From Rhodosalinus sp046542825 (GTDB taxonomy: Bacteria; Pseudomonadota; Alphaproteobacteria; Rhodobacterales; Rhodobacteraceae): DNA of 41,768 nucleotides. Both the position numbers and the translations under genes were made by a program. The stretch lies in NCBI RefSeq assembly GCF_046542825.1, contig NZ_JBKHAQ010000011.1, positions 1 to 41,768 of the forward strand, given 5' to 3'. Below, piece by piece: positions 24,237 to 32,115 of this stretch; positions within the stretch are counted from its first letter, which is position 1; each line of letters begins with the position of its first letter. The notes beneath the pieces were generated by a model. It did no database searches and was not told the DNA's origin. It saw only the letters and a program-made list of their open reading frames with translations.

Positions 24237-24634
24237 ATGCAATCCGCGCTGGCCGCCATCGGCGGCGAGGCCATGCTCCGCGACCTTGTCGATGCCTTCC
24301 ATGACCGGATAGAGACCGCTCCGAAGGGCTGTCCCCTGCACCGGCTCCATTTCCGCGGCCATGGGCCGGACCACTCATGGCAGGCGCAGTTCGAGTTCCT
24401 GTCCGGATTCCTTGGCGGGCGGGCCCATTACCGGGAACGCGCCGGCCAGATGACCCGCACGAAATCCACGGCCATGCGCCGTTTCGGGAGGCAGACGCGC
24501 TGCTCCGGCTCGACACGTTCGACGTGACGGTGGACGCGTGCGGCCTGCAGGGCGACGCGGTCGACAAGGTCCGCGCGATCTTGCGGCGCGCTGCCCTCAT
24601 GCTGGTCGATGACATGCGGGGCCAGGCGCCGTGA
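24237..24634 (+). pseudogene. Group II truncated haemoglobin, frameshifted
   Basis: The first part (24237 to about 24455) encodes SALAAIGGEAMLRDLVDAFH and QFEFLSGFLGGRAHYRERAG, the helical pattern of a group II (O-type) truncated haemoglobin. The second part continues in a different frame as DPHEIHGHAPFREADALLRL and CGLQGDAVDKVRAILRRAAL followed by MLVDDMRGQAP, ending at 24634. A shift near 24455, between helices E and F, separates the distal region from the proximal-histidine part. Rejoined, the two halves have normal globin length (about 132 residues). It lies 44 bases after tdm on the same strand. It is either a recent pseudogene or a one-base sequencing error. Confidence 0.72.
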
Positions 24635-24788
24635 GGCGGCGCCTGGCCCGGCAGCGGGACGTGGATATCCGCGACATTTGGTGCCCGTCGCGGCGGTGCC
24701 GAAGGGGTCGCCGGCAAGCCGCAGCGCCGCATTGCGTTCATTGCGGTCCAGCAGGGAGGCGGGATAGCCGCCGGTCGCACGGGCGGGC
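24635..24788. other. Gap between the globin remnant and the gmaS 3' end
   Basis: No gene is supported here. With the palindrome that follows, it forms the convergent junction between the plus-strand tdm unit and the minus-strand mgs-gmaS unit. Confidence 0.5.
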
Positions 24789-24812
24789 TCAAGCGGCTTC
24801 GAAGCCGCTTGA
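24789..24812. terminator. Perfect 24-bp palindrome downstream of gmaS
   Basis: The palindrome has the core AAGCGGCTTCGAAGCCGCTT flanked by TC/GA, and starts 16 bases after the gmaS stop codon at a convergent junction. No T-tract is present. It differs from the palindrome at 1940-1961 only by paired changes that preserve the stem, suggesting a conserved 3'-end element in this genome. Confidence 0.65.
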
Positions 24813-24828
24813 CGGCCCTGCGTCCGGT

Positions 24829-26157
24829 TCAGATGTCGAGGGTGTGTTCGCGTTCCCAGTGGCTGAAATGCGTGACGAAGGAGTTCCATTCCTGCATCTT
24901 CATCTTGATGTAGGAGGCAGAGAACGCCTCGCCCATGACCGCCTTGAGGGCCTTGTCCCGGTCGTATTCACGGAGCGCGTCGAGCATGTTGAGAGGCAGC
25001 TTCGGCGCGCCCCGGACCTTGTCGCCCTCGGCATACATGTCGATGTCGTGGCGCTTGCCGGGATCGGCCTTGGAGCGGATGCCGGAGAGGCCCGCGGCGA
25101 TGATGACGGCCTGCAGCAGATAGGGGTTGGCGGCGCCGTCGGGCAGGCGCAGCTCGAACCGGCCGGGGCCCGGCACGCGGACCATGTGGGTGCGGTTGTT
25201 GCCCGTCCAGGTCACGGAGTTGGGGGCCCATGTGGCGCCCGACAGGGTGCGCGGCGCGTTGATACGCTTGTAGCTGTTGACGGTGGGGTTGGTGATGGCG
25301 GCGAGCGCGCTGGCATGCTTCATGATGCCGCCGAGGAAATGCTTTCCGCGTTCCGAGAGGCCGACCTCGCCGGTGGGGCCGTCGCCCGCGCCGGCGAAGA
25401 CGTTGGTGGTGGCGGCGGTGCCCGGCGCGTCCCAGACCGAGACGTGGGCGTGGCAGCCGTTACCGGTCAGCCCCTCGACGGGCTTGGGCATGAAGGTGGC
25501 GCGCAGCCCGTGCTTCTCGGCCACCGACTTGACCATGAACTTGAAGAAGGAATGCTTGTCGGCGGTGCGCAGCACGTCGTCGAAATCCCAGTTCATCTCG
25601 AACTGGCCGTTGGCGTCCTCGTGGTCGGTCTGATAGGGGTTCCAGCCCATCTCCTGCATGTAGTCGCAGATCTCGGCGACCACGTCGTAGCGGCGCATCA
25701 CTGCCTGCTGGTCGTAGCAGGGCTTGGCGGCGGTGTCGTAGGGATCGGAGATCCGGTCGCCCTCGAGGGTGAGCAGGAAGAACTCCGCCTCGATCCCGGT
25801 CTTGACATGCAGCCCCTCGGCGGCGGCCTCGGCGATCAGGCGGCGCAGCACGTTGCGCGGGGCCTGTTCGACGTCGCGACCCTCCATGACGCAATTGGCG
25901 GCGACCCAGGCGACCTCGGGTTTCCAGGGCAGCTGGGTGACCGAGGCCGGGTCGGGCACCGCCAGCATGTCGGGATGCGCGGGCGTCATGTCGAGCCAGG
26001 TGGCGAAGCCGGCGAAGCCCGCGCCGTCGGCTTGCATGTCGGCAATGGCCTGGGCCGGGACCAGCTTGGCGCGCTGGCCGCCGAAGAGGTCGGTGAAGGA
26101 GATCATGAAATACTTCACGTCGCGCGCGCGGGCGAATTCCGCGAGGTCGATCGTCAT
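24829..26157 (-). CDS. gmaS: Gamma-glutamylmethylamide synthetase (type III glutamine-synthetase-like)
   Basis: This 442-residue ATP-dependent ligase joins methylamine to glutamate, giving gamma-glutamylmethylamide, the first step of the N-methylglutamate pathway. The glutamine synthetase fold is shown by GIEAEFFLLT (Glu123, Glu125), HEDANGQFEMNWDFDDVLRT, GNGCHAHVSVWD, NSYKRINAPRTLSGATWAPN, NNRTHMVRVPGPGRFELRLP and DGAANPYL. The context with mgsABC and mgd genes, and close similarity to Roseobacter GmaS (MTIDLAEFAR… start), separate it from GlnA. ATG 26157 has an aacaggac/agggaa ribosome binding site; a second ATG nine codons upstream (26184) has a similar one, so a slightly longer form cannot be excluded. 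It is last of the mgsABC-gmaS unit. Confidence 0.94.
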   Translation of the reverse strand: MTIDLAEFARARDVKYFMISFTDLFGGQRAKLVPAQAIADMQADGAGFAGFATWLDMTPAHPDMLAVPDPASVTQLPWKPEVAWVAANCVMEGRDVEQAPRNVLRRLIAEAAAEGLHVKTGIEAEFFLLTLEGDRISDPYDTAAKPCYDQQAVMRRYDVVAEICDYMQEMGWNPYQTDHEDANGQFEMNWDFDDVLRTADKHSFFKFMVKSVAEKHGLRATFMPKPVEGLTGNGCHAHVSVWDAPGTAATTNVFAGAGDGPTGEVGLSERGKHFLGGIMKHASALAAITNPTVNSYKRINAPRTLSGATWAPNSVTWTGNNRTHMVRVPGPGRFELRLPDGAANPYLLQAVIIAAGLSGIRSKADPGKRHDIDMYAEGDKVRGAPKLPLNMLDALREYDRDKALKAVMGEAFSASYIKMKMQEWNSFVTHFSHWEREHTLDI

Positions 26158-26222
26158 GTCCTGTTCCCTGTTGTGCATCTGCATGATGTCTGTTCCCTTG
26201 TTGTGTCGTGTCGCAAACGGAA

Positions 26223-26251
26223 GGGGCGCGGACCTCTCCCGGCCGCGCCCC
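26223..26251 (-). terminator. Hairpin between mgsC and gmaS
   Basis: A 9-bp perfect stem (GGGGCGCGG 26223-26231 with CCGCGCCCC 26243-26251) starts 10 bases after the mgsC stop and is followed on the minus strand by ttccgttt. This resembles a weak intrinsic terminator and could set gmaS expression relative to mgsABC. Confidence 0.62.
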
Positions 26252-26260
26252 GCTTGCCCG

Positions 26261-27607
26261 TCAGAACGCGGCGCCGGTCTTGCCCGGCCACCAGTCGGTG
26301 CCGGCGAGCGGCACCTGCGCCATGGCCGCCGCCTCCATGGTCAGTGCGCAGAGATCCTCCGGTTCGAGGTTGCGCAGGTCGTTGTGGCCGCAGGCCCGCG
26401 CGATGGTCTGCGCCTCCAGCGTCATCACGTTGAGATAGTTGCGCAGCCGCCGGCCGGCATCGACCGGGTCGAGCCGCGCGGCGAGTTCCGGGTCCTGGGT
26501 GGTGATGCCCGCCGGATCCCGCCCCTCGTGCCAGTCGTCATAGGCGCCGGCGGTGGTGCCGAGCTTGCGGTACTCCTCTTCCCAGCGCGGGTCGTTGTCG
26601 CCGAGCGCCACCAGCGCCGCGGTGCCGATGGCCACCGCGTCGGCGCCGAGCGCCAGCGCCTTGGCCACGTCGGCGCCGCTGCGGATGCCGCCCGAGACGA
26701 TGAGCTGGACCTCCCGGTGCATCCCCAGATCCTGCAGCGCCTGCACGGCGGGGCGGATGCAGGCGAGCGTCGGCAGGCCCACATGCTCGATGAAGACCTC
26801 CTGCGTCGCCGCGGTACCGCCCTGCATCCCGTCGAGCACGACCACGTCGGCGCCCGCCTTCACCGCCAGCGCCACGTCGTAATAGGGCCGCGTGCCGCCC
26901 AGCTTGACGTAGATCGGCTTCTCCCAGCCGGTGATCTCGCGCAGCTCCAGGATCTTGATCTCCAGGTCGTCCGGCCCGGTCCAGTCCGGGTGCCGGCAGG
27001 CGGAGCGCTGGTCGATCCCCTTGGGCAGGGTGCGCATCTCGGCGACGCGGTCGGAGATCTTCTGGCCCAGCAGCATGCCGCCGCCGCCGGGCTTGGCGCC
27101 CTGGCCCACGACGATCTCGACGGCGTCGGCGCGGCGCAGGTCGTCGGGGTTCATGCCATAGCGCGAGGGCAGGTACTGGTAGACGAGCTTGGTGGAATGG
27201 CCGCGCTCCTCGGGGGTCATGCCGCCGTCGCCGGTGGTGGTGGAGGTGCCGGCGAGCGAGGCGCCGCGGCCCAGCGCCTCCTTGGCGGGTCCGGAGAGCG
27301 CGCCGAAGGACATGCCGGCGATGGTGATGGGTATGTCGAGCTCTATGGGCTTCTTCGCGAAGCGCGTTCCGAGCGTCACCTTCGTGTTGCAGCGCTCGCG
27401 ATAGCCCTCGAGCGGGTAGCGCGAGACCGAAGCGCCGAGAAAGAGCAGGTCGTCGAAATGCGGCACACGCCGCTTCGCGCCGCCGCCGCGAATGTCGTAG
27501 ATGCCGGTCGCCGCGGCGCGGCGGATCTCGGCATTGATCGGGTTGGAGAAGGTCGCCGACTGGATCGGGACCGTCTGCGGGGGGCCGTTCTCCTCGAGAT
27601 CTTTCAT
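26261..27607 (-). CDS. mgsC: N-methylglutamate synthase, FMN (glutamate-synthase-like) subunit
   Basis: The 448-residue protein corresponds to the central FMN domain of glutamate synthase and forms, with MgsA and MgsB, the enzyme making N-methylglutamate from gamma-glutamylmethylamide. It contains RCNTKVTLGTRF, PITIAGMSFGALSGPAKEAL, EIVVGQGAKPGGGGMLLGQK, YVKLGGTRPYYDVALAVKAG, VVLDGMQGGTAATQE and IVSGGIRSGADVAKALALGA, a standard FMN TIM barrel. The three cysteines that bind [3Fe-4S] in GltB before VGxxTQ are absent; the sequence there is GRDPAGITTQDP. ATG 27607 was chosen for its gagga ribosome binding site; an in-frame TTG at 27622 overlapping the mgsB stop is an alternative. Confidence 0.92.
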   Translation of the reverse strand: MKDLEENGPPQTVPIQSATFSNPINAEIRRAAATGIYDIRGGGAKRRVPHFDDLLFLGASVSRYPLEGYRERCNTKVTLGTRFAKKPIELDIPITIAGMSFGALSGPAKEALGRGASLAGTSTTTGDGGMTPEERGHSTKLVYQYLPSRYGMNPDDLRRADAVEIVVGQGAKPGGGGMLLGQKISDRVAEMRTLPKGIDQRSACRHPDWTGPDDLEIKILELREITGWEKPIYVKLGGTRPYYDVALAVKAGADVVVLDGMQGGTAATQEVFIEHVGLPTLACIRPAVQALQDLGMHREVQLIVSGGIRSGADVAKALALGADAVAIGTAALVALGDNDPRWEEEYRKLGTTAGAYDDWHEGRDPAGITTQDPELAARLDPVDAGRRLRNYLNVMTLEAQTIARACGHNDLRNLEPEDLCALTMEAAAMAQVPLAGTDWWPGKTGAAF

Positions 27608-27618
27608 CGCTTGGGTCC

Positions 27619-28296
27619 TCAATAGGCGTTGTCGACTTTGAACGTGTAGAGCTGCCGGGCCGAGCCGTAGCGGCGGAACTCCTCGGGCCTGGCGTTGCAG
27701 CCGCCACGCTCCAGCAGATCGCCCAGGATCTTCAGGTGCTCGGGCCGCATCTCCTTCTCGATGCAGTCCGCGCCGAGAGACCTGACCGAGCCGCGGATGA
27801 AGAGCCGCGCCTCGTAAATGGAATCGCCCAGCGCCTCGCCCGCGTCGCCGCAGACCACGAGGTTGCCCGACTGCGCCATGAAGGCCGACATGTGGCCCAC
27901 GTTGCCATGCACGACGATGTCGATGCCCTTCATCGAGATCCCGCAGCGCGAGGCGGCGTTGCCCTTGATGACAAGCGTGCCGCCGCGCCCGGTGGCGCCG
28001 GCGTATTGCGACGCGTCGCCCTCGATCACCACGGTGCCGGACATCATGTTCTCCGCCACGCCGGGGCCGGCGGAGCCCATCACGCGCACGGTCGCCTGCT
28101 TGTTCATGCCGGCGCAGTAATAGCCCGTCGAGCCCTTCACCGCGACTTCGATGGGCGCGTCGAGCCCGACCGCGATGGCGTGGCTGCCGCGCGGGTTGAT
28201 CACTTCCCAGCGGGTCTGGTTGGTCTCGGCGCTCTGGGCATGCAGCGCGGCGTTCAGACCCCGCAGCCCCTCGGCTTCCAGATCATAGGTCTGCAT
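27619..28296 (-). CDS. mgsB: N-methylglutamate synthase, GXGXG-domain subunit
   Basis: A 225-residue protein equal to the C-terminal right-handed beta-helix domain of glutamate synthase. Repeats of the type G-x-x-G-x-G are visible in VAVKGSTGYYCAGMNKQATV, RVMGSAGPGVAENMMSGTVV, GDASQYAGATGRGGTLVIKG and VHGNVGHMSAFMAQSGNLVV. The domain has a structural role, holding the ammonia or methylamine channel between the amidotransferase and FMN sites. Its ATG directly follows the mgsA stop codon with no gap, and its stop lies 11 bases before the mgsC start, so the three are one operon. Confidence 0.92.
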   Translation of the reverse strand: MQTYDLEAEGLRGLNAALHAQSAETNQTRWEVINPRGSHAIAVGLDAPIEVAVKGSTGYYCAGMNKQATVRVMGSAGPGVAENMMSGTVVIEGDASQYAGATGRGGTLVIKGNAASRCGISMKGIDIVVHGNVGHMSAFMAQSGNLVVCGDAGEALGDSIYEARLFIRGSVRSLGADCIEKEMRPEHLKILGDLLERGGCNARPEEFRRYGSARQLYTFKVDNAY

Positions 28297-29226
28297 TCAC
28301 GCGGCCCTCTTGTCGGTGCTGTCGGTTGTCTCGTGCGTCCAGAAATAGACGGTGGCGGGCTCGGGCTCCCACACTTTCGCCTCGTCGATGCCGGGCAGGT
28401 TCACCAGCGCCCGGTATTCCGAACCGAAGGCGACGTAGCGCTCGGTCTCGGCCATCACCGCGGGCTTGCAGGCGATGGGGTCGCGCACCACGCCGAAGCC
28501 GTCCTTGGTGCCCACCACGAAGGTGAAGAACCCGTCGAGATCGTCGAGCGCGCGCTCCAGCGCCGCGCCCAGCGTGGCGCCGCGGCGCATCTGCCAGGTC
28601 AGGTAGGCGGCGGCCACCTCGCTGTCGTTCATCGTCTCGATGCGCAGCCCCTCGCGCTGCAGGCGGCGGCGCAGGGTGTTGGGGTTGGAGAGCGACCCGT
28701 TATGCACGAGGCACTGGTCGGGCCCGGTGTTGAACGGGTGCGCGCCCAGCGTCGTGACGGCGGATTCGGTGGCCATGCGGGTGTGCCCGATGCCGTGGCT
28801 GCCGGCCATGGAGGCGATGTCGAAGCGCGTCGCCACGTCCGCGGGCAGGCCCACCTCCTTGTAGATCTCCAGCGTGTCGCCCACCGACATCACCCGGAGC
28901 GCGGGGTCGAGCGCGGCCAGGGCCGCGCGCGCCGCCTCCTCCTGCCCGCGCGCGACCCGCAGCACCGCGTGGCTGTCGCGCCGCGTCACCGCGACGGGCC
29001 CGCCCAGCGCCGCGCCGAGCCGCGCCTCCAGCCCCTCGAAGGCCGTGTCGGGCGCGTCGGACTGTACCACGAGCCTGGCCCGCGCCGCGTCCTCGGCGCC
29101 GTAGATCGCGATCCCCGCGCTGTCGGGCCCGCGATCCGTCATCGTCACCAGCATCTCCGCCAGCAACGCCCCCAGCCGCGGCTGCAGTGCTCTGTCTTTC
29201 AGGAACAACCCAACGATCCCGCACAT
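28297..29226 (-). CDS. mgsA: N-methylglutamate synthase, glutamine-amidotransferase subunit
   Basis: This 309-residue class II amidotransferase hydrolyses the amide bond of gamma-glutamylmethylamide. It begins MCGIVGLFLKD, so processing exposes the nucleophile Cys2; the fold signatures MTDRGPDSAGIAIYG, HGIGHTRMATESAVTTLGAH and PFNTGPDQCLVHNGSLSNPN are all present, as is EVAAAYLTWQMRRG. It corresponds to the N-terminal domain of glutamate synthase. The start has the ribosome binding site aaaggagcgg. It is first in mgsABC-gmaS and faces dmmDABC across a 1.06-kb gap. Confidence 0.94.
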   Translation of the reverse strand: MCGIVGLFLKDRALQPRLGALLAEMLVTMTDRGPDSAGIAIYGAEDAARARLVVQSDAPDTAFEGLEARLGAALGGPVAVTRRDSHAVLRVARGQEEAARAALAALDPALRVMSVGDTLEIYKEVGLPADVATRFDIASMAGSHGIGHTRMATESAVTTLGAHPFNTGPDQCLVHNGSLSNPNTLRRRLQREGLRIETMNDSEVAAAYLTWQMRRGATLGAALERALDDLDGFFTFVVGTKDGFGVVRDPIACKPAVMAETERYVAFGSEYRALVNLPGIDEAKVWEPEPATVYFWTHETTDSTDKRAA

Positions 29227-30239
29227 CCCGTCCGCTCCTTTCCGATTCTGCCTCGTGGCTCATTCCGCCACCTAGCACGCGACATGCGTCATATCAACTC
29301 ACAAGAAAATAATTTTACTCCTAGGTAATGTTGCCCATGAATCATTCCGGGGCGATGTGGCCGGAGCGCTTCGGTGGCACACGGCATGAGCGCGACCGTG
29401 CGCTGCGCCCGGGGCTGCGCGGAGCGCGGCTCCGTCCCGCCGGGCCCGGTTTGCCCGGCGGAGGCCCCGGCCTCAGACCGAGGCAGGCGCAACCTCCGGC
29501 GCCAACGGGAAACACGCGCGGCCCGCCCGCATCGAGACGGAAGAGCCCGGGCTATCCATCTGCGACAGCGCCGGATCCGGGCGGCGCTGACGGTCGACCG
29601 GAGTGAACCAATTAAAAACCGCGTGCGCCCGACGCACCGAAGATGGAACCGGTTCGATCGCTGCGTCCGATACCTTGGCACAGCCCTCCGCGGTTGCGCC
29701 GGGCCGGCTGGCCGCCCGGTCGGTCGGGCGATTCGCCAGGACGAGCGCGAAAGCCGTCTCGCGGCAGGCGCCGGGCCGCATCGCGCATCTTCCGGTCCCG
29801 GCGGCGCAAGACGGGACGCGCAGGAGGCGTCCGGCGATCCTGCCGCGCGGAACGCAATTCGCAAGTGGCGCGTGTATGGAATTGCCAAATAGAAGCAGTA
29901 GTTTAACCGCCGAACAAGCGCGGCCTTCCCGCAGGCGGCCCCAAAGACTGGACGAGTGCTTCAACGCCGTCCGCACCCAGAGGACTGAGCCGCTCGAATA
30001 TCGACATCGGTTTGCCGGATTTGCCGGCAGATCTCGAATCCCTCCGGGGTCTTGCGTCGGCGTGCGGCGCCATGGGGCGAGGGCGCCCGGCGCGACATCT
30101 GCACGGTGATGAAAATTCTTGCCTCCTCGCCGCGACTGCACGTCTGAAAGGCGCCGGTCGAGGCAGCGGCCCGATAATTTCCCTGTAGGAAAAAATTATG
30201 AACGAAAATGTTGATTTGCGTTCGAGGTTGGGTCTGTAT
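29227..30239. other. Long gene-poor divergent region between mgsA and dmmD
   Basis: About 1 kb separates the divergent mgs and dmm operons. Near mgsA it contains an A/T-rich stretch (about 29296-29330) with TTGTGA then TATGAC on the minus strand, a possible promoter. The middle part has many overlapping Arg-rich open frames on both strands and no recognisable protein; a minus-strand 34-residue frame ending at 29903 begins MSIFERLSPLGADGVEALVQ but is unassigned. The stretch 30170-30235 before dmmD is A/T rich. It is much longer than two promoters need and may include decayed sequence. Confidence 0.5.
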
Positions 30240-30240
30240 G

Positions 30241-30264
30241 GGACCAAATGCTCTGAAATGGTCC
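30241..30264 (+). promoter_or_regulatory. Inverted repeat upstream of dmmD
   Basis: GGACCA (30241-30246) and TGGTCC (30259-30264) form a 6-bp dyad with a 12-base spacer, 25 bases before the dmmD start. The overlapping GTATGGGACCAAA (30235-30247) resembles GTATGAACCAAA of the tmm dyad. An operator role for one of the local regulators is inferred. Confidence 0.42.
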
Positions 30265-30289
30265 GATAGAACGAAGAGGGAGGTCATAC

Positions 30290-31435
30290 ATGGCGATCAT
30301 CTACAGAACCTCGGCGCTGGCGCCGCGGCATGCCGAGATCGGCGGAGAACTCGAGGACTGGAACGGCATGGGAACCGCTTGGTTCTACGACCATTCCGAC
30401 GAGCGGGCGAAGGCGGATTACGAGGCGGTCCGAACAAGGGCGGGTCTCATGGACGTGTCCGGTCTCAAGAAGATCCACCTCGCCGGTCCGCACGCTGCGG
30501 CGGTGATCGACCGCGCCACGACGCGCAACGTGGACAAGATCATGCCGGGCCGGGCCGTCTATGCCACGATGCTTGACGACCGCGGGCTCTTCATCGACGA
30601 CTGCGTGATCTACCGCATCTCGGTCAACGACTGGCTGCTGGTGCATGGCACGGGCACGGGGCACGAAAGCCTTGCCATGGCGGCCTACGGCAAGAACGTC
30701 TCGATGATCTTCGACGACGATCTGCACGACATGTCGCTGCAGGGCCCGGTCGCCGTCGACCTGCTGGCCAGGCACGTTCCGGGCATCCGGGATCTGGCCT
30801 ATTTCGGCATAGTGCAGACGAAGCTCTTCGAAAAGCCGGTGATGATCTCCCGCACCGGGTATACCGGGGAGCGGGGCTACGAGATCTTCTGCCAGGGCCG
30901 GCACGCGATCGACCTGTGGGATGCGATCCTGGAGGACGGCAAGGACATGGGCGTGCGGCCGGTGCAGTTCTCCACGCTGGATCTGCTGCGGACGGAAAGC
31001 TACCTGCTGTTCTATCCCGGCGACAATTCGGAGACCTATCCCTTTCCGGACCAGCCGGCAGGGGATTCGCTGTGGGAGCTGGGTCTCGACTTCACCGTCT
31101 CGCCCGGCAAGACGGGTTTCCGCGGGGCGGAGAACCATTACGCGCTGAAGGGCAAGGAGCGGTTCAAGATCTACGGCGTCAAGCTGGAGGGCACCACGCC
31201 GGCGGATATGGGGGCCGAGCTGCTGAAGGACGGCGAACCGGTCGGCGTCGTGACCTTCGGCATGCATTCGGAGCTCAACGACCACAATGTCGGCATCGCA
31301 CGGATGCCGGTGGACTGCGCCAAGCCCGGCACGAAGCTGACCGTGCGCAACGAGGACGGCACGGAGATTCCCTGCGTGGCGGAGGAAATGCCGTTCTACG
31401 ACAAGGACAAGTCCATCCGCACCGCGAAAGGCTGA
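30290..31435 (+). CDS. dmmD: GcvT-like tetrahydrofolate-binding protein of the dimethylamine monooxygenase cluster
   Basis: The 381-residue product is an aminomethyltransferase-fold protein: MDVSGLKKIHLAGPHAAAVI, TTRNVDKIMPGRAVYATMLD, SRTGYTGERGYEIFCQGRHA and the C-terminal EEMPFYDKDKSIR. It leads a four-gene unit whose order matches the Ruegeria pomeroyi dmmDABC operon, where this GcvT member is called dmmD. It probably accepts the formaldehyde released when dimethylamine is demethylated and makes methylene-THF. Its ribosome binding site agagggagg precedes ATG 30290. A 10-bp-stem hairpin separates it from dmmA, so the first gene may be expressed differently from the oxygenase genes. Its requirement for monooxygenase activity cannot be judged from sequence. 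Confidence 0.88.
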   Translation: MAIIYRTSALAPRHAEIGGELEDWNGMGTAWFYDHSDERAKADYEAVRTRAGLMDVSGLKKIHLAGPHAAAVIDRATTRNVDKIMPGRAVYATMLDDRGLFIDDCVIYRISVNDWLLVHGTGTGHESLAMAAYGKNVSMIFDDDLHDMSLQGPVAVDLLARHVPGIRDLAYFGIVQTKLFEKPVMISRTGYTGERGYEIFCQGRHAIDLWDAILEDGKDMGVRPVQFSTLDLLRTESYLLFYPGDNSETYPFPDQPAGDSLWELGLDFTVSPGKTGFRGAENHYALKGKERFKIYGVKLEGTTPADMGAELLKDGEPVGVVTFGMHSELNDHNVGIARMPVDCAKPGTKLTVRNEDGTEIPCVAEEMPFYDKDKSIRTAKG

Positions 31436-31442
31436 CGCTTCG

Positions 31443-31467
31443 GGCGCCGCCCCGCACGGGCGGCGCC
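31443..31467 (+). terminator. Hairpin between dmmD and dmmA
   Basis: A perfect 10-bp stem (GGCGCCGCCC 31443-31452 with GGGCGGCGCC 31458-31467, loop CGCAC) starts 7 bases after the dmmD stop codon, without a T-tract. It may attenuate or stabilise the operon mRNA. Confidence 0.6.
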
Positions 31468-31506
31468 TCCCATCCCCGGCTCAGACCCAACGGAGGGACC
31501 GCAACG

Positions 31507-32115
31507 ATGTCCAGATTCCAGTTCCCCGAGAGCATTCGCAGCCGTCCCGTCTACGGCACGCTCGCGCCCCGGCCCGGCAAGGCGCATCTGATGATCGCCG
31601 ACGCGGAAGGGGCCGAGGCGCTGCTCGACCTGCACGCGCAGGATGCCGCCCTCTTCGCGAAGGCGCATGTCATCTACATCCCGAAAGGGACGGGCGAGAC
31701 CTATGCCGACAAGCTCCGCGCCGCCCGGCCCGCACAGCTGCACGTGGGGCCGAGCTATCCGGCCTCGGTATCCCGGATCCGCCGCGTGCTGTCGGATGCG
31801 CACATGGGCCTGCAGGTCTACCTTGCCGGCACCGAGGGGCTGATCGGCCAGGCTCAGAACGAGGCCATGGCCGCGGGCATCCCACATACCGCCATCCAGA
31901 CCGAGCATCGCGGCTCCGTCGCGCGCCGGATGCAATGCGTGCATTGCAAGGGCATCACGGAGGATGTGACGACCGATCCCTTCACCTGCGCACATTGCGG
32001 GCTCAACCTTTTCGTGCGGGATCACTACTCGCGCCGGCTGGCGGCCTTCCAGGGCGTGTGCGTCGATGCCGAGGATCCCGGAAACGTCCCCGAACCCAGG
32101 GAGCTTTACTCATGA
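31507..32115 (+). CDS. dmmA: Dimethylamine monooxygenase subunit DmmA family protein
   Basis: A 202-residue cytoplasmic protein of the DmmA family, one of three components converting dimethylamine to methylamine and formaldehyde. The C-terminal part has a zinc-ribbon or rubredoxin-like site: CVHC (144-147) and CAHC (161-164) in VHCKGITEDVTTDPFTCAHC. The N-terminal region includes SYPASVSRIRRVLSDAHMGL and YLAGTEGLIGQAQNEAM, which looks like an electron-transfer or flavin-reductase-type sensing domain but is not clearly assigned. The strong site acggaggga precedes ATG 31507. It overlaps dmmB by 4 bases (ATGA), indicating coupled translation. Confidence 0.9.
   Translation: MSRFQFPESIRSRPVYGTLAPRPGKAHLMIADAEGAEALLDLHAQDAALFAKAHVIYIPKGTGETYADKLRAARPAQLHVGPSYPASVSRIRRVLSDAHMGLQVYLAGTEGLIGQAQNEAMAAGIPHTAIQTEHRGSVARRMQCVHCKGITEDVTTDPFTCAHCGLNLFVRDHYSRRLAAFQGVCVDAEDPGNVPEPRELYS

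Noticed and set aside
24829..26157. Ordinary glutamine synthetase GlnA
   Set aside because: The sequence and the mgsABC neighbours fit GmaS; GlnA is normally beside glnB and has different N-terminal sequence.
29374..30109. Overlapping plus- and minus-strand frames in the mgs-dmm gap
   Set aside because: Arg/Ala/Gly-rich on all frames with no ribosome binding site or family resemblance.
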